DNA of 31,497 bases from JAYRGC01 sp041908065. Lineage in GTDB: Bacteria; Pseudomonadota; Alphaproteobacteria; UBA9219. Shown here one piece after another: positions 14,439-22,725 of this stretch. The translations under genes and the position numbers were made by a program. Position 1 is the first letter of the stretch; every line of letters begins with the position of its first letter. The notes under the pieces are model-generated. The model did no database searches. It was not told the DNA's origin and saw only the letters and a program-made list of their open reading frames with translations. The DNA is taken from contig JAYRGC010000075.1 in NCBI GenBank assembly GCA_041908065.1, forward strand, positions 1 to 31,497, in the 5' to 3' direction.

Positions 14439-14482
14439 TAGCTTGTCTGAAGCGGGCATGGCATAAACAAGCGCGGTGCGCC

Positions 14483-14589
14483 CCTCCCCCTTCTTAGGGG
14501 GAGGTCGGGTGGGGGTCGGCTCAACAAACCTCGTGTTTGGGTTCTTGCGCGACCAACCCCCTCCTAACCTCCCCCTAAGAAGGGGGAGG
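14483..14589. repeat. Inverted pair of CCTCCCCC-TTCTTA-GGGGGAGG hairpins
   Basis: Each end is a small hairpin with 8-bp arms (14483-14504 and 14568-14589), in opposite orientation. Including the flanking GTCGGGTGGGGGTCG and CGACCAACCCCCTCC they form one imperfect larger inverted repeat around a ~30-nt centre. The right end continues as AACAGACCGTGATT, which recurs in reverse at 18355-18376. It lies after the UbiA-type gene and may also stop transcription, but no T-run follows. Confidence 0.75.
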
Positions 14590-14664
14590 AACAGACCGTG
14601 ATTACCGAAAGATCAATGCTCTAATCCGCCTATTTCGTGTAACAACCTTGATGGAGTTAATCCC

Positions 14665-15915
14665 GTGAGCCGCCATGAAACAGCCGCCCTGATATTGCAA
14701 GGACAAAGCGGGTTTAACGCTTTGTCGGCTTTGAACGGCGAGCTTGCTCGCGCGCTCGATCTGCTGAAGGTGCAGCCGATACTTTTGGATTTGACCGACG
14801 CCGAGGCCTCCAACCGGATATTCAACCAAGCCAAGCAGGATTTCGGGTACGAACGCCTGTTGGCCGTGTTTTCCTTTTCCGGCATCGGCATCGAGGCGGG
14901 AGACGCGGAATCCGGCGGCAATCTCTGGCAACGCCTGAAATTGCCGGTCATCGCTTGGTTGCTGGATCATCCGGCCTACCATCTTCTTCGCAATTCCCAT
15001 CCCGCGCCCGCGATCATGCGCCTTTACGGCTCACGGGATTTCGTGGATTTCCAGCGCGATTACGTCCGCGCTCCTTTGCGCACAGGATATTGCCCCCAAG
15101 GAACCATGGGATACGGCAGAGAGGCGCGAAAACGGCGCGTCGAAGGAACGGAAACTCCGCTGGTGATCTTTCCAAAGTCCGGCGGCGATCCGGAAGTTTT
15201 AGAAAACGAATGGAAAGCCAAGCTCCCCGCATTGGCGGTGCGCGTCATCCGCGAGGCGATAGATCACTATTGGGAAGAGACGCGGCGCAGCGGCAGCGTT
15301 GCCGCCTCGGTCTTGGCTGCGGCGGACGGAGCCGGAATGGAGCTGCGAAACGACCTGCCTTTGCTGTCGTTTTTTGTGGCGCAAACCGATCAGTACATTC
15401 GCGATAAAAAGACCGCTCTGCTGCTGCGGGATTTAAGCCGCTTCCCCGTCCGCATCCATACCCAAAATCCGGCGGCGGAAAAATTCAAGGACGGAAAGGC
15501 CTCCATCCTGCCGCCGATAGATTACGGAGAGCTGATAAACCTGTTTCACGAAGCCTTGGCCATCGTGACCGTCAATCCCAACGTCGACGATCTCGGACAC
15601 GACCGCATCTTTTCCGCCTTCGGCTGCGGAGCGTTGCCCGTAAGCGACGTAAATCCTTGGTGGCAACAGCGGCATCCCGAGCTGCTGCCTTACAGCTATG
15701 ACTTCCGCGACCGGCCGATAGCGGCGGCGATGGAAAGGATTTTCGCCGATCCAGCCTCAGCCGCCGAAACGGCGTGGCAGGAAGGCGAAAAAATGCGAGC
15801 CTCCCGCCCCTTTGCCATGGCGGTGGCCGAGGCCATGAACCTCGCCCAAACCCACCGTTATTTTACCTTCAACTACGAGCCGGTGATCGAAGGATACGTC
15901 AGGTTCGGATCCTAA
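14665..15915 (+). CDS. CgeB-like glycosyltransferase
   Basis: This 416-residue soluble protein appears to be a GT-B-type glycosyltransferase. The C-terminal part contains NLFHEALAIVTVNPNVDDLGHDRIFSAFGCGALPVSDVNPWW, matching the donor-site region of CgeB/GT1-like family proteins (N-x-x-R/HD-R-x-F-x-A-x-x-x-G-x-x-P). The N-terminal part has Rossmann-like segments (LLAVFSFSGIG and LPVIAWLLDHP; the WxxDHP resembles the WLxDxP of this family). The GTG start is supported by GGAG 8 nt upstream. It may add a sugar made by the neighbouring enzymes; the acceptor is unknown. Close relatives often sit in flagellin or surface-glycan loci, which is general knowledge rather than evidence here. Confidence 0.7.
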   Translation: MSRHETAALILQGQSGFNALSALNGELARALDLLKVQPILLDLTDAEASNRIFNQAKQDFGYERLLAVFSFSGIGIEAGDAESGGNLWQRLKLPVIAWLLDHPAYHLLRNSHPAPAIMRLYGSRDFVDFQRDYVRAPLRTGYCPQGTMGYGREARKRRVEGTETPLVIFPKSGGDPEVLENEWKAKLPALAVRVIREAIDHYWEETRRSGSVAASVLAAADGAGMELRNDLPLLSFFVAQTDQYIRDKKTALLLRDLSRFPVRIHTQNPAAEKFKDGKASILPPIDYGELINLFHEALAIVTVNPNVDDLGHDRIFSAFGCGALPVSDVNPWWQQRHPELLPYSYDFRDRPIAAAMERIFADPASAAETAWQEGEKMRASRPFAMAVAEAMNLAQTHRYFTFNYEPVIEGYVRFGS

Positions 15916-16036
15916 ACCTGTCGAAACCATCGGACTTCCCCATCTATCTTCTTGACAAGCATAACCGGATAACCGAGCCTGTCGCTTGGCTTTTCCGCTT
16001 TTATTTTCCGCGTCTTAACCTTGTTTCCGGTGTCTT

Positions 16037-16453
16037 ATGCCCATAGCCGACTGCCGAATTATTAACCTTAGGAAAATCGAGGATCTTCGGGGCAATTTGA
16101 CGCCCGTGGAATGCGGGCGCGACATTCCTTTTGAAGTCAAGCGGATATACTATCTTTACGACGTTCCCAAGGGATCCACCCGCGCCGGACACGCCCACAA
16201 GAATCTGCATCAGTTCTTTATCTCCATAAGCGGAAGTTTCGACATAACCTTGCGCGACGGTTCTGGCGAACAACGTTATCACATGGACCGTTCGTACAAC
16301 GGGCTTTACGTTCCGCCCATGATCTGGCGGGATCTGGACAATTTTTCGTCGGGCGCGGTATGTTTGGTATTGGCTTCCGAGCATTTTGACGAAGCCGACT
16401 ATTTCCGCAATTACAGCGATTATTCCGCCGCGTTGTCGCGCATCAAAGAGTAA
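16037..16453 (+). CDS. fdtA: dTDP-4-keto-6-deoxyglucose 3,4-ketoisomerase (FdtA/QdtA-like)
   Basis: This 138-residue cupin has RGNLTPVE (18-25), STRAGHAHKNLHQFF (47-61, with the HxH pair His52 and His54 that catalyses the isomerisation) and YVPPMIWRDLDNFSSGAVCLVLASEHFDEADYFRNY, all typical of the WxcM/FdtA family. The enzyme moves the keto group from C4 to C3 of dTDP-6-deoxy-hexulose; FdtA gives the galacto form and QdtA the gluco form, and I cannot tell which from sequence alone. It is followed 5 nt later by an FdtB-like aminotransferase and then an acyltransferase, the full set for a 3-N-acyl-3,6-dideoxyhexose. Confidence 0.85.
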   Translation: MPIADCRIINLRKIEDLRGNLTPVECGRDIPFEVKRIYYLYDVPKGSTRAGHAHKNLHQFFISISGSFDITLRDGSGEQRYHMDRSYNGLYVPPMIWRDLDNFSSGAVCLVLASEHFDEADYFRNYSDYSAALSRIKE

Positions 16454-16458
16454 AAACA

Positions 16459-17577
16459 ATGACTTCGCAAAAACCGCTCGTCCCTTTTTTAAGCCTCAGG
16501 GAACAATACGCCGCCTTGCGCGGAGAGATCGTCGCGGCGTTGGACGCGGCTTTCGAGGAATCCCTGTTCATTCTCGGCTCGGACGTGGAGAAGTTCGAGC
16601 AGGAATACGCCGCGTTTTGCCGGACGAAATTCGCCTTGGGCGTATCCAACGGCCTCGACGCGCTGCGTTTGGCCTTGATGGCCTTGGACATAGGCGAAGG
16701 CGACGAGGTGATATTGCCAGCCAACACCTTCATAGCCACCGCCCTTGCCGTCACAGGCGTGGGGGCGCGTCCGGTTCTGGTCGACTGTGACAAGCGCACG
16801 TATGAAATAAACGCCGCCGCCGTGTCCGCCGCCGTCACCTCCCGCACCAAGGCCGTCATCCCCGTGCATCTGGCAGGGCTTAGCGCGGACATGAACGCCG
16901 TCATGGACGTGGCGGAACGCAAGGGATTGCATGTGATAGAAGACGCGGCGCAAGCGCAAGGGGCTTTGCACGATGGCCGTCCTTGCGGCGGCATCGGCGT
17001 CATCGGCTGCACCAGTTTCTTCCCGGGCAAAAATCTGGGCGCGTACGGCGACGCGGGCGGCATCACCACCAACGACGCGGATCTGGCGCGAAAAATGGGG
17101 ATGCTGCGTAATTACGGACAGGAGAGGAAATACCACCATGTCGTCAAGGGGCTGAACTGCCGCTTGGACAGCCTGCAAGCCGCCGTGCTGCGGGTAAAGC
17201 TCCGCCATTTGCCGTCATGGAACGAGGCGCGGCGCGGCCATGCCGCCGCCTATCGCGAACGCTTGCAGGGCGTGGGCGACTTGCGTTTTCAGGAAATACC
17301 CGCCAACTGCCTGCCGGTGTATCACCTGTTCGTCATAGAAACCGAACGCCGCGACGCTTTGCGGGATTATCTTGGAGAACGCGGGGTACAGTGTCTGGTT
17401 CACTATCCCGTGCCGATACATCTGCAACCTGCCTATGCCGATCTCGGCCATCGGCGGGGCGATTTCCCCAACGCCGAGTTCCTTGCCGACCGCATTTTGT
17501 CTTTGCCGATATTTCCGGAATTGACGATGGAGCAGATCGACATCGTGTGCGACAACATCAAAAAGTTTTTAGGTTGA
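16459..17577 (+). CDS. fdtB: PLP-dependent sugar 3-aminotransferase (FdtB/QdtB-like, DegT/DnrJ/EryC1 family)
   Basis: This 372-residue protein has the DegT/DnrJ/EryC1 layout: GVSNGLDALRLAL (61-73) binds the PLP phosphate, VIEDAAQAQGA (159-169) gives the ring-stacking aspartate, and SFFPGKNLGAYGDAGG (186-201) holds the PLP lysine, Lys191. The C-terminus shows VHYPVPIHLQPAY, usual for sugar aminotransferases of this group. It should aminate C3 of the dTDP-3-keto-6-deoxyhexose produced by the preceding isomerase. The upstream gene ends 5 nt before and the acyltransferase starts 16 nt after, so the three form an operon. Confidence 0.87.
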   Translation: MTSQKPLVPFLSLREQYAALRGEIVAALDAAFEESLFILGSDVEKFEQEYAAFCRTKFALGVSNGLDALRLALMALDIGEGDEVILPANTFIATALAVTGVGARPVLVDCDKRTYEINAAAVSAAVTSRTKAVIPVHLAGLSADMNAVMDVAERKGLHVIEDAAQAQGALHDGRPCGGIGVIGCTSFFPGKNLGAYGDAGGITTNDADLARKMGMLRNYGQERKYHHVVKGLNCRLDSLQAAVLRVKLRHLPSWNEARRGHAAAYRERLQGVGDLRFQEIPANCLPVYHLFVIETERRDALRDYLGERGVQCLVHYPVPIHLQPAYADLGHRRGDFPNAEFLADRILSLPIFPELTMEQIDIVCDNIKKFLG

Positions 17578-17593
17578 GTGAGAGGGATTGAGA

Positions 17594-18325
17594 ATGTCCA
17601 TCAGCGATCGAGCAAGCGTCGGCAACGCGAAAATCGGCGAGAACGTCCAAATACATCCGTTCGCGGTCATTTACGACGGCGCGGAAATAGGCGACGGGGT
17701 CGTCATCCACCCTCATGCGGTTATAGCCAGCGGAGTGACAATCGGCAAAAATACGGAGGTGTTCCCCGGGGCGTTCATCGGCAAGGAACCGAAGGGAGCG
17801 GGAGCCACCGCCCGTCAGCCCGTTTTCGAAAGGAAAGTGGAGATCGGCGAGAATTGCAGCATCGGCCCCCATGCGGTCGTGTTTTACGACGTGAAGATCG
17901 GCAACAACACGCTTTTGGGCGACGGAGCCTCGTTGCGGGAAAAGGTCAGCGTCGGGAATTTCTGCATCATCAGCCGATACGTCACGATCAACTATGAAAC
18001 CTCCGTCGGCGATTACACCAAAATCATGGACGGAACCCATATCACCGGCAACGCTGTGATCGGCGACCATGTTTTCGTCAGCCTGCTGGTAGGAACCACT
18101 AACGATAACGCCATGGGCAAGTCGGGATATTCCTCGGACAAGGTTATGGGGCCGCGCATCCGCGATCGCGCCGTAGTGGGGGCGGGAGCGATGATGCTGC
18201 CCAACGTCGAGATAGGCGAAGGTGCGGTGGTCGCCGCCGGAGCCGTGGTCACCAAAGACGTCGCCGCCAATTCGCTGGTCGCCGGAGTTCCGGCGCGGTT
18301 CGTAAGAAATGTTGGCTCTTTCTGA
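17594..18325 (+). CDS. Hexapeptide-repeat sugar N-acyltransferase (FdtC/QdtC-like role)
   Basis: This 243-residue protein is mostly left-handed beta-helix, with many imperfect hexapeptides (IGENVQ, IGDGVV, IGKNTE, IGENCS, IGNNTL, VGNFCI, VGDYTK, IGDHVF, IGEGAV) from residue ~10 to 235. A loop at about residues 57-80 interrupts the coils and another at about 170-195 probably forms the acceptor site. Such enzymes transfer acetyl from acetyl-CoA. Following an isomerase and an aminotransferase, it most likely acetylates the 3-amino group to give dTDP-Fuc3NAc or dTDP-Qui3NAc. ATG 17594 is chosen because AGAGGG lies 7 nt before it; an upstream TTG would add two residues. Confidence 0.78.
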   Translation: MSISDRASVGNAKIGENVQIHPFAVIYDGAEIGDGVVIHPHAVIASGVTIGKNTEVFPGAFIGKEPKGAGATARQPVFERKVEIGENCSIGPHAVVFYDVKIGNNTLLGDGASLREKVSVGNFCIISRYVTINYETSVGDYTKIMDGTHITGNAVIGDHVFVSLLVGTTNDNAMGKSGYSSDKVMGPRIRDRAVVGAGAMMLPNVEIGEGAVVAAGAVVTKDVAANSLVAGVPARFVRNVGSF

Positions 18326-18361
18326 AAACGGGTAGGTAAAGAATCTCTCTTTCAACAATCA

Positions 18362-18401
18362 CGGTCTGTTCCTCCCCCTTCTTAGTGGGAGGAACAGACC
18401 G
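18362..18401. repeat. 15-bp perfect hairpin related to the repeat at 14568-14601
   Basis: CGGTCTGTTCCTCCC (18362-18376) and GGGAGGAACAGACCG (18387-18401) pair perfectly around a 10-nt loop. The left arm and the bases before it (AATCACGGTCTGTTCCTCCCC from 18357) repeat, in reverse, the end of the element near 14582-14602. It lies 36 bp after the acyltransferase stop and may double as a terminator, although no T-run follows. Confidence 0.75.
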
Positions 18402-18522
18402 CGCCTATGGGAAGAACGTCGCTCCAACTCCGATAAAACCAACTAGCCACCCGCTTTGCGTAAGAGCCAAATGTGGATGGTTCATAACTCCCAAGATCCT
18501 GAACAACCGCCGAGGATGCTCC

Positions 18523-20430
18523 ATGAACGCCGATCATTTCCAAAAACAGACTGCCACTTCCGAGTTTCTGGGCAAATGCCTGAAGGAAGTGGTAAGAATT
18601 GCCGGCGGCGTGCCTATCGCCAATCTGGCGAACAACCGCATAGCTCTGGACTTTTACAAGCAGACCGCGATTCAAATGATTCAGGCGTTGCTGAGATGCA
18701 GCGACGACGAGGTAACGGAAATAATATCCGGCGTTTGGCCGTCGGAATTTTCGGTTCTTAAGACCGCGCTGTTGTCGGGGGTCAGCGACGATCGGCGCAA
18801 GATGATGGATACCGTGAAATCGCTTTACGAATCCGGCCCGCAGAATCCGGGTTTTTCTAGGCATTTGCTGTTGGCTATGGTCTTGTTCCCATCGCGCCAT
18901 GTAAACAGCGATTTTCCTTGGGATTCCGTTCCCAGAAACATCTTGAAAACCTTCATAAACTATCAGCTGGACGCCGTGCCGCTTGTCGTCGAAGGCGACG
19001 GAGAAATGTATGGCCGCCATCTCGAACGGACGCTGGATCGTTTCTTGTCTTTCATATCGTCCCCCGCCACGCCGCAGGAACTCCGCGATCTGGCGATAGA
19101 ATGTTACATGAAGAACTCCGGTCGGATGTACGTGGAGATGACCGACTATAACGCCCGCCGCATCGCGGAATTAAGGTGCGGGATACTGCGGCATATTTTC
19201 GGGGAGGTTCACGGCTGGGAATTAGACTGGACGCCGCCTCCCCGCGAATCCGGAGGAAAAATCCGCATGGGAGTCATCGCCAAAACCATCATGGCGGGGG
19301 TGGAAACCATCGCCATGCTCAACAACCTGAGCAGACTCGATCGCGAAAAGTATCATGTGATTCTTTTCTGCTTCAACATGGACGGCGGCTATTACCATGA
19401 CATCGAGTATTATCGGGAACTTGTTTCCGCCGTCGACGAAATACATTATTTGTCGCATCAAAACGTGAAGGAAACCGTCTCGCTGGCGCGCGGCTTTAAT
19501 CTGGACATCATGTGGCTGCAATCCGGCGTCGGCTTGGCCGATAAAGGCCCGGCTGGCGTCATCATGCTGCATCGCATGGCCAGAACGCAGTGTTTGATGA
19601 CGGCGATGTACGCCTTGTCCAGCGGCAACTCTCACTTCAAATATTTCATCAACCTGAAGCCCGTATTCCTTCCTAAGACATGGGAGGGCGAATTTTCCGA
19701 GATAGAGCTGAACGCGGAGAACGGCATCATTTATATACCGACGGACTGGCGGCATAAACCCAATCGCCTTGTCACGCGGGAGTCTTTGGAGATACCCGAA
19801 AACGCGGTCGTCTATATCTCCGGCGCCACCGCCGCCAAGTACAACGCGGAATGCATGATGACGTGGTGCGAATTGTTGAAAAACGTGCCGAACGCCTATC
19901 TGGTGCTTTGCCCGATGAACCCGGGGTGGTATCCCGACGGCCTGACAATCGCGGGATATTATTCCTGCCTGCAATACGCGTTTTCCAAAATCGGGGATTT
20001 ATCGGATCGCATAAGGATCGTGGATCACGTCAACGGCGAGGCCGTGGCGTTCATGCACAAATGGTGCGACGTCCATCTCAGCTCGTTCCCTTACGGCGGC
20101 GTGACCACCCTCAGCGATTCCATGCGCGACGGGTTGGCTCCGGTATGCACGGTGGGCAAAACCAGCCGCGCCAACGGCGACGTCTCCATTCTGGAGCTTT
20201 ACGGGCTGCAAGACCTCTGCCTGAAAACCAAAGAGGAATACCTGCGGCAAGCGGTACGCCTCGGAACCGACGCGGAATATCTGGCCGATATGAAAAACCG
20301 CGTCAAACAGGCGTACGATGCCCGTCACCCCTTGATAAAAGACGAGATAGCCATCGGCTACGCCCGCATAATCGATGAAATAGCCGAGCGCGAATTCGGG
20401 ATAAAAGCCTCGTCCCAAAATGCCGCCTAA
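18523..20430 (+). CDS. GT41-like (OGT/HMW1C-type) glycosyltransferase
   Basis: From ATG 18523 (GAGG 7 nt before it) this is a 635-residue soluble protein. The N-terminal ~270 residues are helical. Then GKIRMGVIAKTIMAGVETIAMLNNL opens a GT-B catalytic half, ending in NGEAVAFMHKWCDVHLSSFPYGGVTTLSDSMRDGLAPVCTVGKTSRANGDVSILELYGL. The SFPYGGVTTLSDSMRDGLAPV block matches the donor-binding segment of GT41 enzymes such as O-GlcNAc transferase and the bacterial N-glycosyltransferase HMW1C (PFPYGNTNTLVDAL). Those enzymes put sugars on proteins in the cytoplasm, so glycosylation of a flagellin, adhesin or pilin is a reasonable guess. TPR repeats are not obvious. Confidence 0.72.
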   Translation: MNADHFQKQTATSEFLGKCLKEVVRIAGGVPIANLANNRIALDFYKQTAIQMIQALLRCSDDEVTEIISGVWPSEFSVLKTALLSGVSDDRRKMMDTVKSLYESGPQNPGFSRHLLLAMVLFPSRHVNSDFPWDSVPRNILKTFINYQLDAVPLVVEGDGEMYGRHLERTLDRFLSFISSPATPQELRDLAIECYMKNSGRMYVEMTDYNARRIAELRCGILRHIFGEVHGWELDWTPPPRESGGKIRMGVIAKTIMAGVETIAMLNNLSRLDREKYHVILFCFNMDGGYYHDIEYYRELVSAVDEIHYLSHQNVKETVSLARGFNLDIMWLQSGVGLADKGPAGVIMLHRMARTQCLMTAMYALSSGNSHFKYFINLKPVFLPKTWEGEFSEIELNAENGIIYIPTDWRHKPNRLVTRESLEIPENAVVYISGATAAKYNAECMMTWCELLKNVPNAYLVLCPMNPGWYPDGLTIAGYYSCLQYAFSKIGDLSDRIRIVDHVNGEAVAFMHKWCDVHLSSFPYGGVTTLSDSMRDGLAPVCTVGKTSRANGDVSILELYGLQDLCLKTKEEYLRQAVRLGTDAEYLADMKNRVKQAYDARHPLIKDEIAIGYARIIDEIAEREFGIKASSQNAA

Positions 20431-20507
20431 CTGAGGCGGATGGGAGGACAAAGAAGAGTAGAAGCAAAACAAAGCGCGATAGTTGTATGGTCTACTGCCA
20501 AAAGATA

Positions 20508-20530
20508 GGCCGTAACTTCGTAATGACGCC
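20508..20530 (-). repeat. Degenerate copy of the GTCATTGCGAAGTTACGGCC repeat
   Basis: On the minus strand this reads GGCGTCATTACGAAGTTACGGCC, differing by a base or two from the unit repeated near 31385. It lies in the 238-bp gap between the GT41-like gene and tRNA-Val. No gene is seen in that gap. Confidence 0.5.
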
Positions 20531-20668
20531 TCCCTTCGCCCATCCACTTAGTAAATGACGCTTGCCTTGTCCGTATCCGCTCGTTTTAGACAAAGGCCAC
20601 AAAGCGCATTCCAGCAGTTCTTTCGCTTGCCGACACCTTCACTCATGGGGTAGAAGTTTCCTCGGTCA

Positions 20669-20743
20669 GGGCGGTTAGCTCAGCGGTAGAGCATCTCGTT
20701 TACACCGAGAGGGTCGGGAGTTCGAAACTCTCACCGCCCACCA
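20669..20743 (+). tRNA. tRNA-Val (anticodon TAC)
   Basis: A complete cloverleaf: acceptor GGGCGGT (20669-20675) pairs perfectly with ACCGCCC (20733-20739), D arm GCTC-AGCGGTA-GAGC, anticodon arm TCTCG-TTTACAC-CGAGA with anticodon TAC at 20701-20703, variable loop GGGTC, T arm GGGAG-TTCGAAA-CTCTC, then A and an encoded CCA (20741-20743). The anticodon reads valine codons GTA/GTG. The gap from here to the aminotransferase gene (20744-20947) shows no gene. Confidence 0.95.
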
Positions 20744-20947
20744 CGTCCTCGGCGCGCGCGTATGTCCATATGCGCTTGCGTTCCGGTTCTCAAAAACCAC
20801 GAAAATCCTTAGCCGCAGCAGCTTTGTAAACAAGCTCTAACGCGATATTGCCAATCGCAGCAAAACGATATACGAATCTTGATGCCGCTTTGGCGCGGCA
20901 CGTCGCTTGAACGGCTTCAGGCGCATACGTAACGAAAGGCAGCTCCC

Positions 20948-22147
20948 ATGTCGAGCGCGACCGCCCCCCTTGCGACCGAATTTTCCCGCGTCCAGAGACT
21001 CCCTCCCTACGTTTTCAATATCACGACCGAACTTAAGATGGCGGCGCGGCGGCGCGGCGAAGACATCGTGGATTTCGGGATGGGCAACCCCGACGGCCCC
21101 ACTCCGCCGCACATCGTCGCCAAGTTGATAGAAACCGTGCAACGCGGCGACACGCACGGATATTCGATGTCGAAGGGCATTCCCCGCCTGCGCCGCGCCG
21201 TTTGCAACTGGTATAAAAACCGCTTTGGGGTCGATCTGGATCCGGAAACCGAGGCTATCGCCACCATCGGCTCGAAAGAAGGCATCGCGCATCTTACCCT
21301 CGCCACGCTGGAGCGCGGCAACACCGTGCTGGTTCCCAACCCCAGCTATCCCATCCATATCTATGGCCCCGTGATCGCCGGAGCCGACGTGCAGCAGATC
21401 CCGCTTATGCCCGGGGTGGATTTCTTCGCCGAGATGGAACGGTGCATCCGCATGAGCATCCCGCGCCCGCGAATGCTGATCATCAACTTTCCCGCCAATC
21501 CTACCGCCCAGTGCGTAGAGCTGGATTTCTTCGAGCGCGTGGTGGCCTTGGCGCGGGAATACGGCATTTATGTCGTGCAAGATCTCGCCTACGCCGACAT
21601 ATGCTTCGACGGCTGGAAGTGCCCCAGCATCATGCAGGTCAAAGGGGCCAAGGACGTCGCCGTGGAATTCTTCACGCTCAGCAAAAGCTATAACATGGCG
21701 GGCTGGCGCGTCGGCTTCATGGTCGGGAATAAAACTTTGGTGCACGCCCTGTCGCGCATCAAGGGATATAACGACTATGGAACCTTCACCCCCATTCAGG
21801 TGGCGGCCATCGCCGCGCTGGAGGGGCCTCAGGATTGCGTGCGAGAAATATCCGATACCTATCAACGGCGGCGCGACGTTCTGGTCAAAGGCTTGCACGA
21901 GGCCGGATGGATGGTCGACAAACCCAAGGCCACGATGTACGTCTGGGCCAAGATACCCGATGCCTACGCCAAAGACGGCTCGCTCGGGTTCTGCAAAAAG
22001 CTGATGGAATCCGCCAAGGTTTCGGTGTCGCCCGGGATAGGATTCGGCGAGCATGGCGATGGATACGTCCGCTTCGCTTTGATCGAAAACGAGGAACGCA
22101 CCCGTCAAGCAGTGCGCGGGATAAAGGAAATGTTCAGGAAAGGCTGA
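20948..22147 (+). CDS. alaC: Alanine aminotransferase AlaC
   Basis: This 399-residue class I/II aminotransferase has RLPPYVFNITTELKMAARRRGEDIVDFGMGNPDGPTPPHIV at its start and FFTLSKSYNMAGWRVGFMVGNKTLV with the PLP lysine Lys246, both nearly identical to E. coli AlaC. NPSYPIHIYGPVIAGA and VQDLAYADICFDGWKCPS are further AlaC signatures. AlaC makes alanine from pyruvate and glutamate. It is monocistronic here: tRNA-Val precedes it and the convergent START-domain gene ends 8 bp after its stop. LL-diaminopimelate aminotransferase belongs to the same family, but the sequence fits AlaC better. Confidence 0.92.
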   Translation: MSSATAPLATEFSRVQRLPPYVFNITTELKMAARRRGEDIVDFGMGNPDGPTPPHIVAKLIETVQRGDTHGYSMSKGIPRLRRAVCNWYKNRFGVDLDPETEAIATIGSKEGIAHLTLATLERGNTVLVPNPSYPIHIYGPVIAGADVQQIPLMPGVDFFAEMERCIRMSIPRPRMLIINFPANPTAQCVELDFFERVVALAREYGIYVVQDLAYADICFDGWKCPSIMQVKGAKDVAVEFFTLSKSYNMAGWRVGFMVGNKTLVHALSRIKGYNDYGTFTPIQVAAIAALEGPQDCVREISDTYQRRRDVLVKGLHEAGWMVDKPKATMYVWAKIPDAYAKDGSLGFCKKLMESAKVSVSPGIGFGEHGDGYVRFALIENEERTRQAVRGIKEMFRKG

Positions 22148-22155
22148 ACATGCTC

Positions 22156-22590
22156 TCAGCCTTTGAGATACAGCTCCCGCGCCCGATCTTCGAAGGCTCC
22201 GACCATCCTGCGGAAGCTGCTTTCGAAGAAAACCTCCATCATCGCGCCCAGCAAACGGGAACGGAAAGCGAAATCCACTTCGAACGACAGGCGGCAACCG
22301 CCCTTCACCGCTTCGAAACCCCATTCGTTGCTTAGGCGGGACAGCGGCCCCGATACATATTCGACGGATATGCGGCGCGGCTTGTCCAAGGTCACGTTGG
22401 AAGTGAAACTCTCCCTAAACGCCTTGTATCCTATGGTCAAATCGGCTACGACTCCCTTCGGGGTTTTTTCCCGCACAAGCGCGGAAATACACCACGGAAG
22501 AAATTCGGGATAGCTTTCGACATCGGCCACCAGCGCGAAAAGCTGGGGGGCGGAAAAAGGAAGAGTTCTGATCTCTTGGTGTTTCGGCAT
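22156..22590 (-). CDS. RatA/Coq10-type START-domain protein
   Basis: This 144-residue protein is a single START-like domain: FALVADVESYPEFLPWC is the family opening, GYKAFRESFTSNVTLDKPRRISVEY the central strands and FEVDFAFRSRLLGAMMEVFFESSFRRMVGAFEDRAREL the closing helix. Alphaproteobacterial members are Coq10-like ubiquinone-binding proteins needed for efficient respiration; the gamma-proteobacterial relative RatA was described as blocking ribosome subunit joining. The Coq10 role seems likelier here, but the sequence alone cannot decide. It is transcribed toward alaC and away from greA. Confidence 0.88.
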   Translation of the reverse strand: MPKHQEIRTLPFSAPQLFALVADVESYPEFLPWCISALVREKTPKGVVADLTIGYKAFRESFTSNVTLDKPRRISVEYVSGPLSRLSNEWGFEAVKGGCRLSFEVDFAFRSRLLGAMMEVFFESSFRRMVGAFEDRARELYLKG

Positions 22591-22725
22591 GTTTGCTGGT
22601 AAACTCCGGATACGGATTTCCCTTGAAATGGATAACCATTAGTCCTATTTTCAAGGGAACCGCATTTTAGCCGCAAATCAGCATATAACGTCAAGCGTGA
22701 CGCGAAAGACGGAGGCCTGTTTATC

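Noticed and set aside
13502..14497. Open frame of 331 codons in another frame over the UbiA-type gene
   Set aside because: The peptide is rich in Arg/Gly without any domain, while the overlapping frame has the full UbiA signature and membrane spans.
15952..15957. TTGACA resembling a -35 element before the fdtA-like gene
   Set aside because: No acceptable -10 hexamer lies 16-18 bp downstream.
20837..22324. Open frame of 495 codons on the minus strand opposite alaC
   Set aside because: It is antisense to a gene with unmistakable AlaC motifs. The predicted peptide has low-complexity His/Gly/Arg composition, as is usual for shadows in G+C-rich DNA.
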